Part shown: piece by piece, positions 21,674-30,077 of the stretch
How the letters are laid out: each line of letters opens with the position of its first letter
How positions within the stretch are numbered: position 1 is the first letter of the stretch
Assembly (NCBI RefSeq): GCF_008806595.1
Contig: NZ_VZRB01000053.1
Location: 1-38,106 of the forward strand
DNA from: Streptomyces luteolifulvus
GTDB taxonomy: Bacteria > Actinomycetota > Actinomycetes > Streptomycetales > Streptomycetaceae
Length of the DNA: 38,106 nt
Reading direction: 5' to 3'
Translations under genes and position numbers: made by a program
Notes under the pieces: model-generated
What the model was told of the DNA's origin: nothing
Databases searched by the model: none
What the model saw: the letters and a program-made list of their open reading frames with translations, nothing else

Positions 21674-24073
21674 CTACTCGCCGTGGGCCGGCAGCCGGAT
21701 GTCGACGACACAGACGTCGTCCCGCCGCTCGCCCTCCAGCACACTGGCGAGCAACGGGCCCAGGGAGCCCGGCTGGTCCGTGTGATGGGACACGGCGGCC
21801 TCGGCGAACCGCTCCAAGCCCCGGTCGATGCCCTCCGCGGGCCGCTCGACCAGGCCGTCCGTGTACAGGATCATCCGGTCGCCCGGATCGAGGCGGCACT
21901 CCGCCTCCTCGAAGACCGGCGCGGTGCTCGCACCGAGCAGCATGCCGCGGGGGCGGTCGAGATAGCGCGCTTTGCCGCCGCGCAGCAGCAGCGGCGGCGG
22001 ATGGCCCGCCTGGGCCCACACCAGCCGGCGTTCCGCCCGGTCGTACCGGGCCAGGATCATGGTCGCGGTGCCTTGGGAGTCATGCGAGTGCAGCAGGAGT
22101 GCGTTGAGCCGGGCCAGTGCGCGGGTCAGCGACGAGCCCGTGATGACCATGCCCTTGGCGGTGAAGCGGAGCTGGGCCATGGTGGCGACGGCGTCGATGC
22201 CGTGACCGGCGACGTCGCCGACGACGAACAGTGCGTCCCCGTCGGGCAGTTCGATGGCGCTGAACCAGTCGCCGCCGACATGCAGCCCCGACTGGGCGGG
22301 CAGGTAGGCGACTTCGACACGCAGTCCGGCCAGGCGGACGGGCCGGGTGGGCAGCGGCAGCAGCGCGTGCTGCAGCCGGGCGGCGAGGGTCCGCTCGGCG
22401 CGCAGCACACCGTGCTGGGTGAGGATCGCCCGCTCGCTCTGCAGGAGGGCCAGCTCCGCGCTGCGCAGATCGGTGAGGTCCTGGACAAAGCCGTGGACCT
22501 CGACCGGGGTGCCGCGGACGTCCGCCATCGGCTCCGCGACGATCCGCAGATGCCGCACGCCGCCGTCCGTCCTGACCCGGAACGGCAGGTCGAACGGCTG
22601 TCCGTCGCGGACGAGTTCCCGCACCGCCCGGGACAGCGCGGGCATGTCCTCCGCGACGGCGAGCCCCGGGAGGGCGCGCAGATGGACCGCTCCGCTGTCG
22701 GGGTCACGGCCGAGGAGGGCGTAGACCTGCGAGGACCAGCTGACCTCGTGGGTGACCAGGTTCCAGTTCGCCCAGCCCAGGCTGCCGAGGCGCTGCAGGT
22801 CCGCGAGCCGCTGCTCCTGGCGGTCGGAGGACTCGTGCCGGATCCAGGTGACGACCAGACTGCCGCCGAGGCGCGCCGCCCGCAGCGAGTACGTGGCCAG
22901 CTCGGCGGCGCCGGCCACGACCTCCTGGAGGGCGAACGGCTCGCCTTCGTACGGCTCCCCGGTGGCGAGCGCACGGTGGCAGCCCTGCCACAGCGCCTCG
23001 CCCGCCATGCTCGGGAAGCACTCCAGGATGCGCCGTCCGACCAGTTCGCGGCCGGTGCGGCCGACGACGTCGACCGCGTCCGGGGTCGCGGCGTCGATGC
23101 GATAGTCCTCGACCTCACCGGAGGGGGCACGCAGCGGCGCGAGGAGCATCGCCGCGCCCGGCAGCGCGTCGAACACCGCCTGTACGGCGTCGGCGCCGCT
23201 CTCGGCGGTCGGCTCCTGCCGGAGGGCGAAGGCACGCAGCCGGCCGGCGCACAGCCGGGCGACGGCGAGCAGAAGCTCCCGGCTGCGCGGCCCGAACGGT
23301 CCGCTCCGGCTGCGCAGCACTCCGATGCACACCTCGGCCGTGTCCACGGCCGGGACGGGCAGCCAGGCGCGGGACAGCCAGCGCTCGGGCGGGTCGCCGA
23401 TGAGCACATACCGCTGTTTGTCCGCCTCGATGTCCTCCAGCCAGCACGGCTGACGGGCCTGCAGCGCGTCGAGCGCGGGGACCCCGCTCACCGGCGGCAC
23501 CTGATGCCACTGGGCGGCCAGGGTGTCGTCGATCCCGGAGTGGCCGACCAGCTCCAGCCCGCCGGCGGGAAGACGCGCGTAGATCATGACCGCGTCGGCC
23601 TCCACCTCCGGCGCCAGGTGCTCCAGAAGGCAACGGGCCAGATCCTGCTGTGTGTTGACATGGACGAGTGCCTTGCCGAGGCGCCCGAGGGCGGCGAAGC
23701 CCCCGGAGGCGTCGGAGGTGTCCCGGGTGGTGACCGGGAACAGGGGCCAGGAGTCGTCCGCCGCGCCGGCGGCCGGCGGCTCCTGTGCCGGACGGTCCGG
23801 CGGGGGCACCAGGCCGCCGAGCGTGATCCAGCACTCCTCCAGGAGCGTGCGGTTTGCGGCGTTCGCGCGTTGCAGAAGCTCCTCGCCGGCGGCGTCCGGA
23901 GTGCAGCCGGTCAGCGCCATCACGGCGCCCTTGGCCCGTTCCAGGACAGCTGAGGTCGCCGCCAGGTCCCGCAGCCGGTCCAGTTCGGCGCGCTGGCGGG
24001 CGACGACTTTGGCCAGTGCGGCGGTCTCCAACCCCGCGCCGGGCTCTTCCGGAACGGCCGGTTCGCTCGTCAC
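21674..24073 (-). CDS. ANTAR-GAF-PAS-PAS-SpoIIE sensor phosphatase (799 aa)
   Basis: Multidomain PP2C-type Ser/Thr phosphatase, the class that dephosphorylates anti-sigma-factor antagonists. In order: an ANTAR-like helical domain (about 35-92, VLERAKGAVMALTGCTPDAA), a GAF domain (about 125-285, LARCLLEHLAPEVEADAVMI), two PAS-like domains (about 300-415 and 430-545, the second with VHGFVQDLTDLRSAE), a linker helix and the SpoIIE catalytic domain (about 575-795) with VGGDWFSAIELPDGDALFVV, GDVAGHGIDAVATM, LDPGDRMILYTDGLVERP and RRDDVCVVDIRLP, including the metal-binding aspartates. No membrane helix, so cytosolic. Start GTG at 24073 lacks a strong ribosome site. The signal and the sigma pathway served are unknown. 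Confidence 0.9.
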   Translation of the reverse strand: MTSEPAVPEEPGAGLETAALAKVVARQRAELDRLRDLAATSAVLERAKGAVMALTGCTPDAAGEELLQRANAANRTLLEECWITLGGLVPPPDRPAQEPPAAGAADDSWPLFPVTTRDTSDASGGFAALGRLGKALVHVNTQQDLARCLLEHLAPEVEADAVMIYARLPAGGLELVGHSGIDDTLAAQWHQVPPVSGVPALDALQARQPCWLEDIEADKQRYVLIGDPPERWLSRAWLPVPAVDTAEVCIGVLRSRSGPFGPRSRELLLAVARLCAGRLRAFALRQEPTAESGADAVQAVFDALPGAAMLLAPLRAPSGEVEDYRIDAATPDAVDVVGRTGRELVGRRILECFPSMAGEALWQGCHRALATGEPYEGEPFALQEVVAGAAELATYSLRAARLGGSLVVTWIRHESSDRQEQRLADLQRLGSLGWANWNLVTHEVSWSSQVYALLGRDPDSGAVHLRALPGLAVAEDMPALSRAVRELVRDGQPFDLPFRVRTDGGVRHLRIVAEPMADVRGTPVEVHGFVQDLTDLRSAELALLQSERAILTQHGVLRAERTLAARLQHALLPLPTRPVRLAGLRVEVAYLPAQSGLHVGGDWFSAIELPDGDALFVVGDVAGHGIDAVATMAQLRFTAKGMVITGSSLTRALARLNALLLHSHDSQGTATMILARYDRAERRLVWAQAGHPPPLLLRGGKARYLDRPRGMLLGASTAPVFEEAECRLDPGDRMILYTDGLVERPAEGIDRGLERFAEAAVSHHTDQPGSLGPLLASVLEGERRDDVCVVDIRLPAHGE

Positions 24074-24168
24074 GCGATGAGCATCGCACAGGTGACCGGC
24101 GATTTCGGCGGTGAGGTCCTGGATCCGCGCGGAGCGGGCGGATCAGGCCCGTGCGGTGCGGTCCTGGC

Positions 24169-24549
24169 TCAGCGTCCCAGGTTGTGCTCGGCCAGCGCCT
24201 GGCTGACGGCGCGGACGCTGCGGGCGATGTGCTGCAGCTGCATGACCTCGGCCGCGTACAGCTTGATCGTGTGCTCGATCACCGACTCGGGCAGGCCCAG
24301 TCCGGGCAGATCGGCCCGGGCCGTCTGCAGGGCGGTGCGCGCGACCCGGATCTCGTGCTGGACCTGGATCTGCGCATGGCGGGCCAGCAGCACGGGGTGG
24401 CGCATCAGGGCGGGGTAGCTGGCGTAGCGCGCGGGCACCAGCTCGCGCAGCCACTTGGCCGCCGAGCGCTCCCAGTCGTAACTGCCGGGGATCTTGACCT
24501 GGCACGGCCAGTCCGGCCTGGTGCGCGTCGTCGTCAGAGTCATGGTCAT
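24169..24549 (-). CDS. Conserved-looking hypothetical protein (126 aa)
   Basis: A soluble, mostly helical protein: PDWPCQVKIPGSYDWERSAA, then WLRELVPARYASYPALMRHP, an amphipathic helix with HAQIQVQHEIRVARTALQTA and SVIEHTIKLYAAEVMQLQHI. No family recognised with confidence. The ATG at 24549 has GGAAG upstream, and a second in-frame ATG follows two codons later. The frame continues upstream to 24909 but that part is low complexity. It sits 95 nt before the phosphatase gene in the same direction, so co-transcription is possible and a role in that signalling pathway is an untested idea. Confidence 0.65.
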   Translation of the reverse strand: MTMTLTTTRTRPDWPCQVKIPGSYDWERSAAKWLRELVPARYASYPALMRHPVLLARHAQIQVQHEIRVARTALQTARADLPGLGLPESVIEHTIKLYAAEVMQLQHIARSVRAVSQALAEHNLGR

Positions 24550-24962
24550 CGCTTCCGGGTGTACGGCGTCGTGAGGGGTGGTCCGACGGGGGGTGGGGCG
24601 GCCCCGGTCTAGGGGATGACCGGGGCCGCCAAGGGCGCTCGCCGAGGCGTCGCCCGAACGAACACCCTGGGCACCGACGCGGGTAGGAGCCGGAGCCTTG
24701 GGGTGTTCGAGCTGGAGCCCGGGAACGCCGTCGGTGGGCCGGCGCGGCGGATGGTGCAGCGTGCGCATGGGCGGACCGTCGGCTTTCTGGCGGGCAGGTG
24801 CGGGTGGTGAGGACGGGGGTGCGGAACGCGTCCCGGAGCGGTCGGGGCGCGATCCGTGAGCAGTATTTATATATGCCGTCCGCTTTGCAAGACGTATGAA
24901 AACATTCATGCGTGAATTAAGACGAATAAACCCACTGCGGCCCGATTTGCCGGAGTGGGAGG
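24550..24962. other. 413-base intergenic region with an AT-rich pocket
   Basis: The left part (24550-24850) is ordinary GC-rich DNA with no convincing gene. Bases 24861-24932 are strikingly AT-rich for this genome (CAGTATTTATATATG, GAATTAAGACGAATAAAC). On the minus strand TTGCAA (24890-24885) is followed 17 nt later by AATACT (24867-24862), a possible promoter for the 126-aa gene with a leader of about 310 nt. A short frame starting at 24896 on the plus strand quickly becomes antisense to the RpiR gene and is not considered real. Confidence 0.45.
24897..24916. repeat. Evenly spaced alternating half-sites TGAA-N4-TTCA-N4-TGAA
   Basis: TGAA (24897-24900), TTCA (24905-24908) and TGAA (24913-24916) alternate in orientation with exactly 4 nt between them, forming two overlapping inverted repeats (ATGAA-N4-TTCAT and ATTCA-N4-TGAAT). 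It lies immediately downstream of the RpiR-type regulator gene and upstream of the candidate minus-strand promoter, and could be an operator, but no binding data can be inferred. Confidence 0.4.
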
Positions 24963-25886
24963 TCAGTCGCGCAGGAAGAAGTGGTGCTGGTCGGAGATCT
25001 GCTCGTACTCCTCCAGCCGGGCCTGGGTGCGCTCCGGGTCAGCGTCGGTCATGGCCTGCAGCAGGGCGGCGGCCATCACACCGGGCGCGGCGTAGGAGTC
25101 GAAGACGAGCCGCGAGCCGGTGCCGGTGGCGAACACGATGTCGGCCTCGTCGGCCACCTCTCCGAGCGCCAGGTCGGTGACCAGGGCGACCCGCAGCCCG
25201 GCGCCGCGCGCGACCCGCAGCGCGGTGAGCGTCTCGTGCGCGTGCCGGGGCATCGAGAACGCCAGCACCCAGGTGCCGCCGGCCTCGCGCGACTGGAGCA
25301 GGGCGTCGTAGGCGACGCTGCCGCCCCGTGTCACCAGCCGCACGTCCGGATGGATCCGGCGCGACGCGTACGCGAAGTACTCGGCCAGCGAGGCCGAGAT
25401 GCGCAGCCCCAGAACGGTCAGCGGCGAGGACCGGGACAGCTCGCGGCCGACGTCGATCACCTGGTCCGGGTCGGCGAAGTCCCGCCGCAGGTTCTCCAGG
25501 TTCTCCAACTCGGCGTCGACCGCCGCCTGGAGTTCGTTGCTCCCGTTCTCCTCGGTCATGCCGGGCCCGCCGGCCAGCGTGCGCAGGGCGATCGACTGAA
25601 GCCTCTCGCGCAGTGCGGGGTAGCCGCTGAAGCCGACGGCCGCGGCGAACCGCGTCACCGACGGCTGGCTCACGCCGACGCGGTCCGCGAGATCGGTGAT
25701 CGAGAGGAACGCAGCCTCGGTGATGTGCTCGATCAGGTACTGGGCGATGCGCCGCTGCCCCGGAGACAGCCTGGGCCTGTCGAAGAGCGCCCTGAGCTGG
25801 GAGGCCGGAGCGGCCTCCGTCTCCGGTGCGGTCTTTCCCGAGGTGATCGCTGATGCCTGTGCGCGTGCCTGCTGCGACTGTTGCAC
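24963..25886 (-). CDS. MurR/RpiR-family transcriptional regulator (307 aa)
   Basis: Sugar-phosphate-responsive regulator. The N-terminal helix-turn-helix domain (about 30-105) shows LSPGQRRIAQYLIEHITEAA, then FLSITDLADRVGVSQPSVTR. The C-terminal SIS domain (about 130-280) includes LTVLGLRISASLAEYFAYAS and VLAFSMPRHAHETLTALRVA, the fold that binds phosphosugars. The GTG at 25886 is chosen because AAAGGAGG lies correctly in front of it; an in-frame ATG eight codons upstream overlaps that site. Nearby sugar genes (GT-C proteins, HAD phosphatase) are possible but unproven targets; no SIS sugar isomerase or PTS gene is adjacent. Confidence 0.9.
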   Translation of the reverse strand: MQQSQQARAQASAITSGKTAPETEAAPASQLRALFDRPRLSPGQRRIAQYLIEHITEAAFLSITDLADRVGVSQPSVTRFAAAVGFSGYPALRERLQSIALRTLAGGPGMTEENGSNELQAAVDAELENLENLRRDFADPDQVIDVGRELSRSSPLTVLGLRISASLAEYFAYASRRIHPDVRLVTRGGSVAYDALLQSREAGGTWVLAFSMPRHAHETLTALRVARGAGLRVALVTDLALGEVADEADIVFATGTGSRLVFDSYAAPGVMAAALLQAMTDADPERTQARLEEYEQISDQHHFFLRD

Positions 25887-26032
25887 AGGTGCGCCTCCTT
25901 TGTCTTCCACAGAGATTCAACATAGCTCAAGCACCTGCGTGACCAGGGCTTGTACCGGGGCTTCCGACCGCCGGGAGCGGAGCCGCGGCCGGCGGCGGCC
26001 ACACCGGGCGCGGCGCGCCACCGGGACCTGTG

Positions 26033-27706
26033 TCATCGTCGGTAGATCGTGATCGAGTGACCGACGTCGTCGACCGGACGACTGCTGTCGATCAGCTGTC
26101 TCAGCCGCCCCGTCGCCTTGGCCGCCGCCGAGTCGGACACGACCAGCACCCCGCGCACCTCGTCCAGGGGCGCCGCGCGCGGGTCGGCCGCGTCGATGCC
26201 GTAGAAGGACGGCACGCCACTGCCCTTGTAGACGAGCCAGATCCGCTCTCCCCGGTACCGTTCGCGCAGCCGGTCGGCGAGCCGGCCCAGGTCCTGGCCC
26301 CAGTCGACGTTGGAGTCGTGCAGCCGCAGATGAGTCTTCGCGGGCCCGCCGAACGCCTCGTTGGAGTACGGCAGGTAGGAGGGATACGTCCGCAGCGAGC
26401 TGACCGCGACGAACAGCACCAGCACTCCCGTCGCGACCGGCACCCATCTCCGGCGCACCGCCAGGACGCAGCCCGCCGCCACCGCCAGGAACATCGGCAG
26501 GAAGACGGCGTACCGCGTGCCGAAGTTCCGCGACCCGTCCATGGCCACGACCAGCAGCACCCCGGAGGGGACCAGCAGATACGGCGCCGCGGGCCGAAGC
26601 CGCCGTACCGCCGTCACCACGACGGCACCGGCCGCCCACAGCGCGAGCATGCCGAGCGGGGTCTTCACCAGCAGCGCGGCCGGCAGGTAGTACCAGAGCG
26701 AGCCGGTGTACAGCCGGCCGAAGAGGAAGCCCTGCCACGGGTAGTTCTCCAGGCCGAACTGGATCCGCATCCCGTCCCGGTACGCCTCGGGGAACGGCAT
26801 CAGGTCCACCACCAGTCCCCGCAGCCCATGGACGGCGGGCACCTGCTGCTGGGGCGTCCACCGCAGCCGCGGGTCCACCGCCAGATACACCGCCCATACG
26901 ACGGCCACGGCGGCCAGCGCCACGACGGCCGCCCCCGCGGCCGCCCGCACCAGCCGCCGGCGGCGCTCCCGCCCGTCCGCGCACCACACGGACACGGCGG
27001 CCAGCACCAGCAGCACCGGCACGGCGGGCACCGCGCTCATCTTCGTGGCCAGGGCCGCCCCGAGCGCCACCCCGGCGAGCGGCACATACAGCCGGGGCCG
27101 CCGGCGTGCCCGCCACAGCAGCCACACGGAGGTCAGCAGGAACCCGGCGGCCGGCACGTCGAGCGTGGCCAGCGAGCCGTGCGCGACGACATCGGGGGAG
27201 AAGGCGTACAGCGCGAGGGCGGCGACCCCGGCGGCCGGTCCGGCGAGGTCACGGGCGAAGGCGAAGACGACAAGCCCGAACAGCAGCGTCAGCACGATCA
27301 CCGGGAGGCGGGCCCACAGCATCAGCCGCCACGGGTCGTTGCCGGACTCGTACAGCAGATGCCGCCCCAGCTGCCCCTGGTCGCCCGTGAAGGCGGCGTC
27401 GACGTGCGGGTCGGCCACGGCCACACCGACCGCGATCACCAGCTTGCCGAGCGGCGGATGCTCGGGGTTGTAGCGCACGGAGTGCTCGTGCAGATAGTCG
27501 GCCGCCGTCCCCACATACACCGGCTCGTCGATGGTCGGCGTCTGCTGCACCGCGGTGGACACCATCGCGAACGCCATCTGCGCGAGCAGCAGCACCACGA
27601 ACAGCGGCACCAGCCACCGCCTGCGGGACGTCCCCGCCGACCGCGCGGAGGGCAGGTCCGGACCTGTGTCCCGGTCGAGGACCGAGTGTTGTGCGCGCGT
27701 CATCAT
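26033..27706 (-). CDS. GT39/PMT-type membrane glycosyltransferase (557 aa)
   Basis: GT-C-fold enzyme that transfers sugar from a polyprenyl-phosphate donor outside the membrane. A first helix (about 31-50) leads into the catalytic loop with Asp60-Glu61 (TPTIDEPVYVGTAADYL) and the HPP motif (YNPEHPPLGKLV). About ten further hydrophobic helices follow, and a soluble C-terminal part of about 120 residues (SNVDWGQDLGRLADRLRERY). The pattern fits the ArnT/PMT_2 group, and the acceptor is unknown. Two ATGs are adjacent at 27706 and 27703; a G-rich site precedes both. It runs toward the RpiR gene on the same strand, separated by about 146 nt. Confidence 0.85.
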   Translation of the reverse strand: MMTRAQHSVLDRDTGPDLPSARSAGTSRRRWLVPLFVVLLLAQMAFAMVSTAVQQTPTIDEPVYVGTAADYLHEHSVRYNPEHPPLGKLVIAVGVAVADPHVDAAFTGDQGQLGRHLLYESGNDPWRLMLWARLPVIVLTLLFGLVVFAFARDLAGPAAGVAALALYAFSPDVVAHGSLATLDVPAAGFLLTSVWLLWRARRRPRLYVPLAGVALGAALATKMSAVPAVPVLLVLAAVSVWCADGRERRRRLVRAAAGAAVVALAAVAVVWAVYLAVDPRLRWTPQQQVPAVHGLRGLVVDLMPFPEAYRDGMRIQFGLENYPWQGFLFGRLYTGSLWYYLPAALLVKTPLGMLALWAAGAVVVTAVRRLRPAAPYLLVPSGVLLVVAMDGSRNFGTRYAVFLPMFLAVAAGCVLAVRRRWVPVATGVLVLFVAVSSLRTYPSYLPYSNEAFGGPAKTHLRLHDSNVDWGQDLGRLADRLRERYRGERIWLVYKGSGVPSFYGIDAADPRAAPLDEVRGVLVVSDSAAAKATGRLRQLIDSSRPVDDVGHSITIYRR

Positions 27707-27966
27707 CCGCCCCGCGGTGACACCGGGCGCAGGATGGCGGGAGTGATGCGAGGACGCAGCATGGGCCTACTCTGCACCAGCTCCCGCCGCACGGGCGTCA
27801 CCGCGTCAGGAGTCGTACCGACAGACCTTCCGCCGTACAAAGGGGTACGGCCCGCAGCCCGTCGGAGTTCAGCCCGGCCTGGTCGAACCGGCCGCGGAGC
27901 ACCGAGGCGATACCCGTCTGCTTCCTGGTATTCCAGATCGGAGCGCACCCAGGAGCAGGCGGGCGG
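27707..27966. other. Intergenic region without a recognised gene
   Basis: About 260 bases between the GT39 gene start and the kinase terminator hold promoter DNA for the former. Open frames here give no protein-like sequence. Confidence 0.45.
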
Positions 27967-27983
27967 CCCCGCCCCGGGCGGGG
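27967..27983 (-). terminator. GC hairpin after the kinase gene
   Basis: CCCCGCC-CCG-GGCGGGG is a perfect 7-bp stem about 32 nt past the kinase stop on the minus strand. Confidence 0.45.
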
Positions 27984-28014
27984 GAACCGGAGCCGACCTT
28001 GCGCGCGTGAGCCG

Positions 28015-28692
28015 CTACGTCCCGGCGTCCACGCGCGGCAGCGCCGTCATCGGTACGACGAGGTCGGCCCCGTCCCGGGTCGTCGCGACGAGGTCGGCAT
28101 TGCGCTGGTCGGTGCCGAGGACCCAGTCCGTCGCCTCCTCGTGGCCCTTGCCGAACTCCTCGTGCCGGGCGACCAGGCGGCGGATGCGCTCCTCCTCGTC
28201 CAGCTCGCAGAACCACACCTCGTCCAGTTGCGCCCGGACCCTCGCCCAGGCACCCGTGCCCAGCAGCAGGTAGTTGCCCTCCGTGACGATCAGCCGGGCC
28301 GTCGGCGGCACCGGTACGGCTCCCGCGAGCGGCTGCTCCAGGACCCGCTCGAAGCCGGGCGCGTAGACGATGTCACCGTCGCCCGACTCAGCGCTGCCGA
28401 CCTCGTGCAGGCGGCGCAGCAGTGCCGCGTACCCCGCCGCGTCGAAGGTGTCCGGCGCGCCCTTGCGGTCCCGGAGGCCGAGCCGGTCCAGTTCGGCGTC
28501 GGCCAGGTGGAAGCCGTCCATGGGGATGTGCGCGACCCATGGGTCCCCGGCGCCGTTGAGCGCCCGTACCAGATGCCCGGCGAGCGTCGACTTGCCCGCG
28601 CCCGGGCTGCCGGCGATGCCGAGGACTGCCCGCCGCCCTGCGGGGGCGAGCGCTCGCGCGCGGTCGAGGAGGTCGTCGAATGTCAGCGGCAC
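28015..28692 (-). CDS. P-loop nucleoside/nucleotide kinase family protein (225 aa)
   Basis: Small phosphotransferase of the uridine kinase/pantothenate kinase-like group. The Walker A loop is VLGIAGSPGAGKSTLAGHLV (about 22-41), followed by VAHIPMDGFHLADAELDRLG (Asp-Gly-Phe-His acceptor region), RKGAPDTFDAAGY, the base-binding YAPGFERVLEQP, VTEGNYLLL and the lid RRLVARHEEFGKGHEEA. Relatives include fructose and nucleoside kinases; the substrate is not evident. The GTG at 28692 starts the first helix, and the frame's further upstream extension overlaps the divergent promoter. It diverges from the NTF2-like gene with a gap of 58 nt. Confidence 0.85.
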   Translation of the reverse strand: MPLTFDDLLDRARALAPAGRRAVLGIAGSPGAGKSTLAGHLVRALNGAGDPWVAHIPMDGFHLADAELDRLGLRDRKGAPDTFDAAGYAALLRRLHEVGSAESGDGDIVYAPGFERVLEQPLAGAVPVPPTARLIVTEGNYLLLGTGAWARVRAQLDEVWFCELDEEERIRRLVARHEEFGKGHEEATDWVLGTDQRNADLVATTRDGADLVVPMTALPRVDAGT

Positions 28693-28750
28693 ACAGCAGA
28701 GTGTGTCAGCCGGGCCGATGCTGGTGAGAGGGGGAGGAGGGAGCCGCACC

Positions 28751-29146
28751 GTGGCCGACGACGAGACACAGATCCGCATACTGATCACGAAGTGGGCCGA
28801 AGCCGTTCACCGGGGCGACCTCGACGGCGTCCTCGCGGACCACGCCGACGACATCCTGATGTACGACGTGCCGCCGCCGCACGAGGGCATCCGGGGGCTG
28901 CTGCCCTACGCCGCGACCTGGCCGCCGTTCTTCGACTGGCAGGCCCAGGGCGCCTGCTTCGACATCGACACCCTCGACGTCACCGCCGGCGAGGACGTGG
29001 CCTACGCCCACGCGCTGCTGCGCTGCGGGACCCCGGAGGAACTTGCCGAGCACCCCGCCCTCCGGCTGCGGCTGACGTTCGGCCTGCGCAAGGAGCGGGG
29101 CCGCTGGACCGTCGCCCACGAGCACCACTCGTTCCCGCACGACTGA
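28751..29146 (+). CDS. NTF2-fold / DUF4440-like protein (131 aa)
   Basis: Alpha+beta cone-fold protein with ILITKWAEAVHRGDLDGVLA, HADDILMYDVPPPHEGIRGL and the terminal strands LRLTFGLRKERGRWTVAHEH ending in His-His. This is the pattern of ketosteroid-isomerase-like SgcJ/YybH proteins, mostly of unknown function. The GTG at 28751 follows GGAGGGAG. The HAD gene starts 26 nt downstream on the same strand, so the two are likely one operon. Confidence 0.83.
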   Translation: MADDETQIRILITKWAEAVHRGDLDGVLADHADDILMYDVPPPHEGIRGLLPYAATWPPFFDWQAQGACFDIDTLDVTAGEDVAYAHALLRCGTPEELAEHPALRLRLTFGLRKERGRWTVAHEHHSFPHD

Positions 29147-29172
29147 CCCTGTCGCGGGGAACGGTCTCCGGT

Positions 29173-29913
29173 ATGACTCAGCTCGGTCTCCCCGAAGAAA
29201 TCCTGGCCTGCCTCTTCGACCTCGACGGGGTCGTCACCAAGACGGCCGCGGTGCACGCGGCCGCCTGGAAGGCGACGTTCGACGCGTTCCTGCGCGAGCG
29301 CGAGGGCGAGCAGTTCCGGCCGTTCGACGCCGTCACCGACTACGACGAGTACGTCGACGGGCTCCCGCGCCCCGACGGCGTCCGCACCTTCCTGGCCTCC
29401 CGCGGCATCGAACTGCCCGAAGGTGAACCGGGCGACCCACCCGACGCCCCGACCGTCCATGGAGTCGGCAACCGCAAGAACGACCTGCTTCTCGCCACGA
29501 TCCGGACCGGCGGAGTCGAGGCCTACGAGGGCACCCTGCGCTACATCGAGGCGGTCCGCGCGCACGGTCTGCGCACCGCGGTCGTCTCCTCCAGCGCCAA
29601 CTGCCGCGACGTGCTGCGCGCGATCGGCGCCGAGGACCTCTTCGACGTACGCATCGACGGAGTGGTGGCCGCCGAGCGGCATCTGCCGGGCAAGCCGCAC
29701 CCCGACACCTTCCTTGCCGCGGCCCACGACCTCGGCACGGACGCGGCCCACTGTGCCGTCTTCGAGGACGCCCTGGCCGGTATGGACGCGGGCCGGTCGG
29801 GCCGTTTCGGTTACGTCGTCGGCGTCGACCGTGCGGGCCAGCGCGACGCGCTGTACGCGCACGGCGCGCACCGGGTCGTCGACGATCTCGCCGAGCTGGG
29901 AGGGCAGGCGTGA
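29173..29913 (+). CDS. HAD-IA phosphatase, beta-phosphoglucomutase-like (246 aa)
   Basis: Haloacid-dehalogenase-fold enzyme with a C1 cap. The nucleophile motif is LFDLDGVVTKTAAVHAAAWK (Asp16, acid/base Asp18), motif II is VSSSANCRDVL, motif III lysine is in GKPHPDTFLAAA and motif IV is FEDALAGMDAGR. The cap has YDEYVDGLPRPDGVRTFLAS, typical of the trehalose/maltose-linked beta-phosphoglucomutase group that usually stands next to a GH65 phosphorylase. That partner is missing here. It may convert beta-glucose-1-phosphate or act as a general sugar-phosphate phosphatase. Confidence 0.85.
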   Translation: MTQLGLPEEILACLFDLDGVVTKTAAVHAAAWKATFDAFLREREGEQFRPFDAVTDYDEYVDGLPRPDGVRTFLASRGIELPEGEPGDPPDAPTVHGVGNRKNDLLLATIRTGGVEAYEGTLRYIEAVRAHGLRTAVVSSSANCRDVLRAIGAEDLFDVRIDGVVAAERHLPGKPHPDTFLAAAHDLGTDAAHCAVFEDALAGMDAGRSGRFGYVVGVDRAGQRDALYAHGAHRVVDDLAELGGQA

Positions 29914-30077
29914 GGCACCTGACGTAGTCCGAACTGCACCTCTGTCCGAGACAGGTTAGTTTGCTCATAATTTCGGCGATTTGGAGATTTTCGCCGGTTT
30001 CGCTGACTCGTGCCTTCGGCCCGGCGGGCTGCGGGGAGACGGACAACCCGTGGATCGCGGGGGGCAAGAGGTGGACG

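Noticed and set aside
24896..25180. Short plus-strand gene starting in the AT-rich pocket
   Set aside because: After about 20 codons it becomes antisense to the RpiR regulator and turns into Arg/Pro repeats; no ribosome site was seen.
26030..28273. Plus-strand frame of 747 codons rich in His/Gln/Arg
   Set aside because: Antisense to the GT39 and kinase genes; the His/Gln-rich product mirrors codon use of the real genes.
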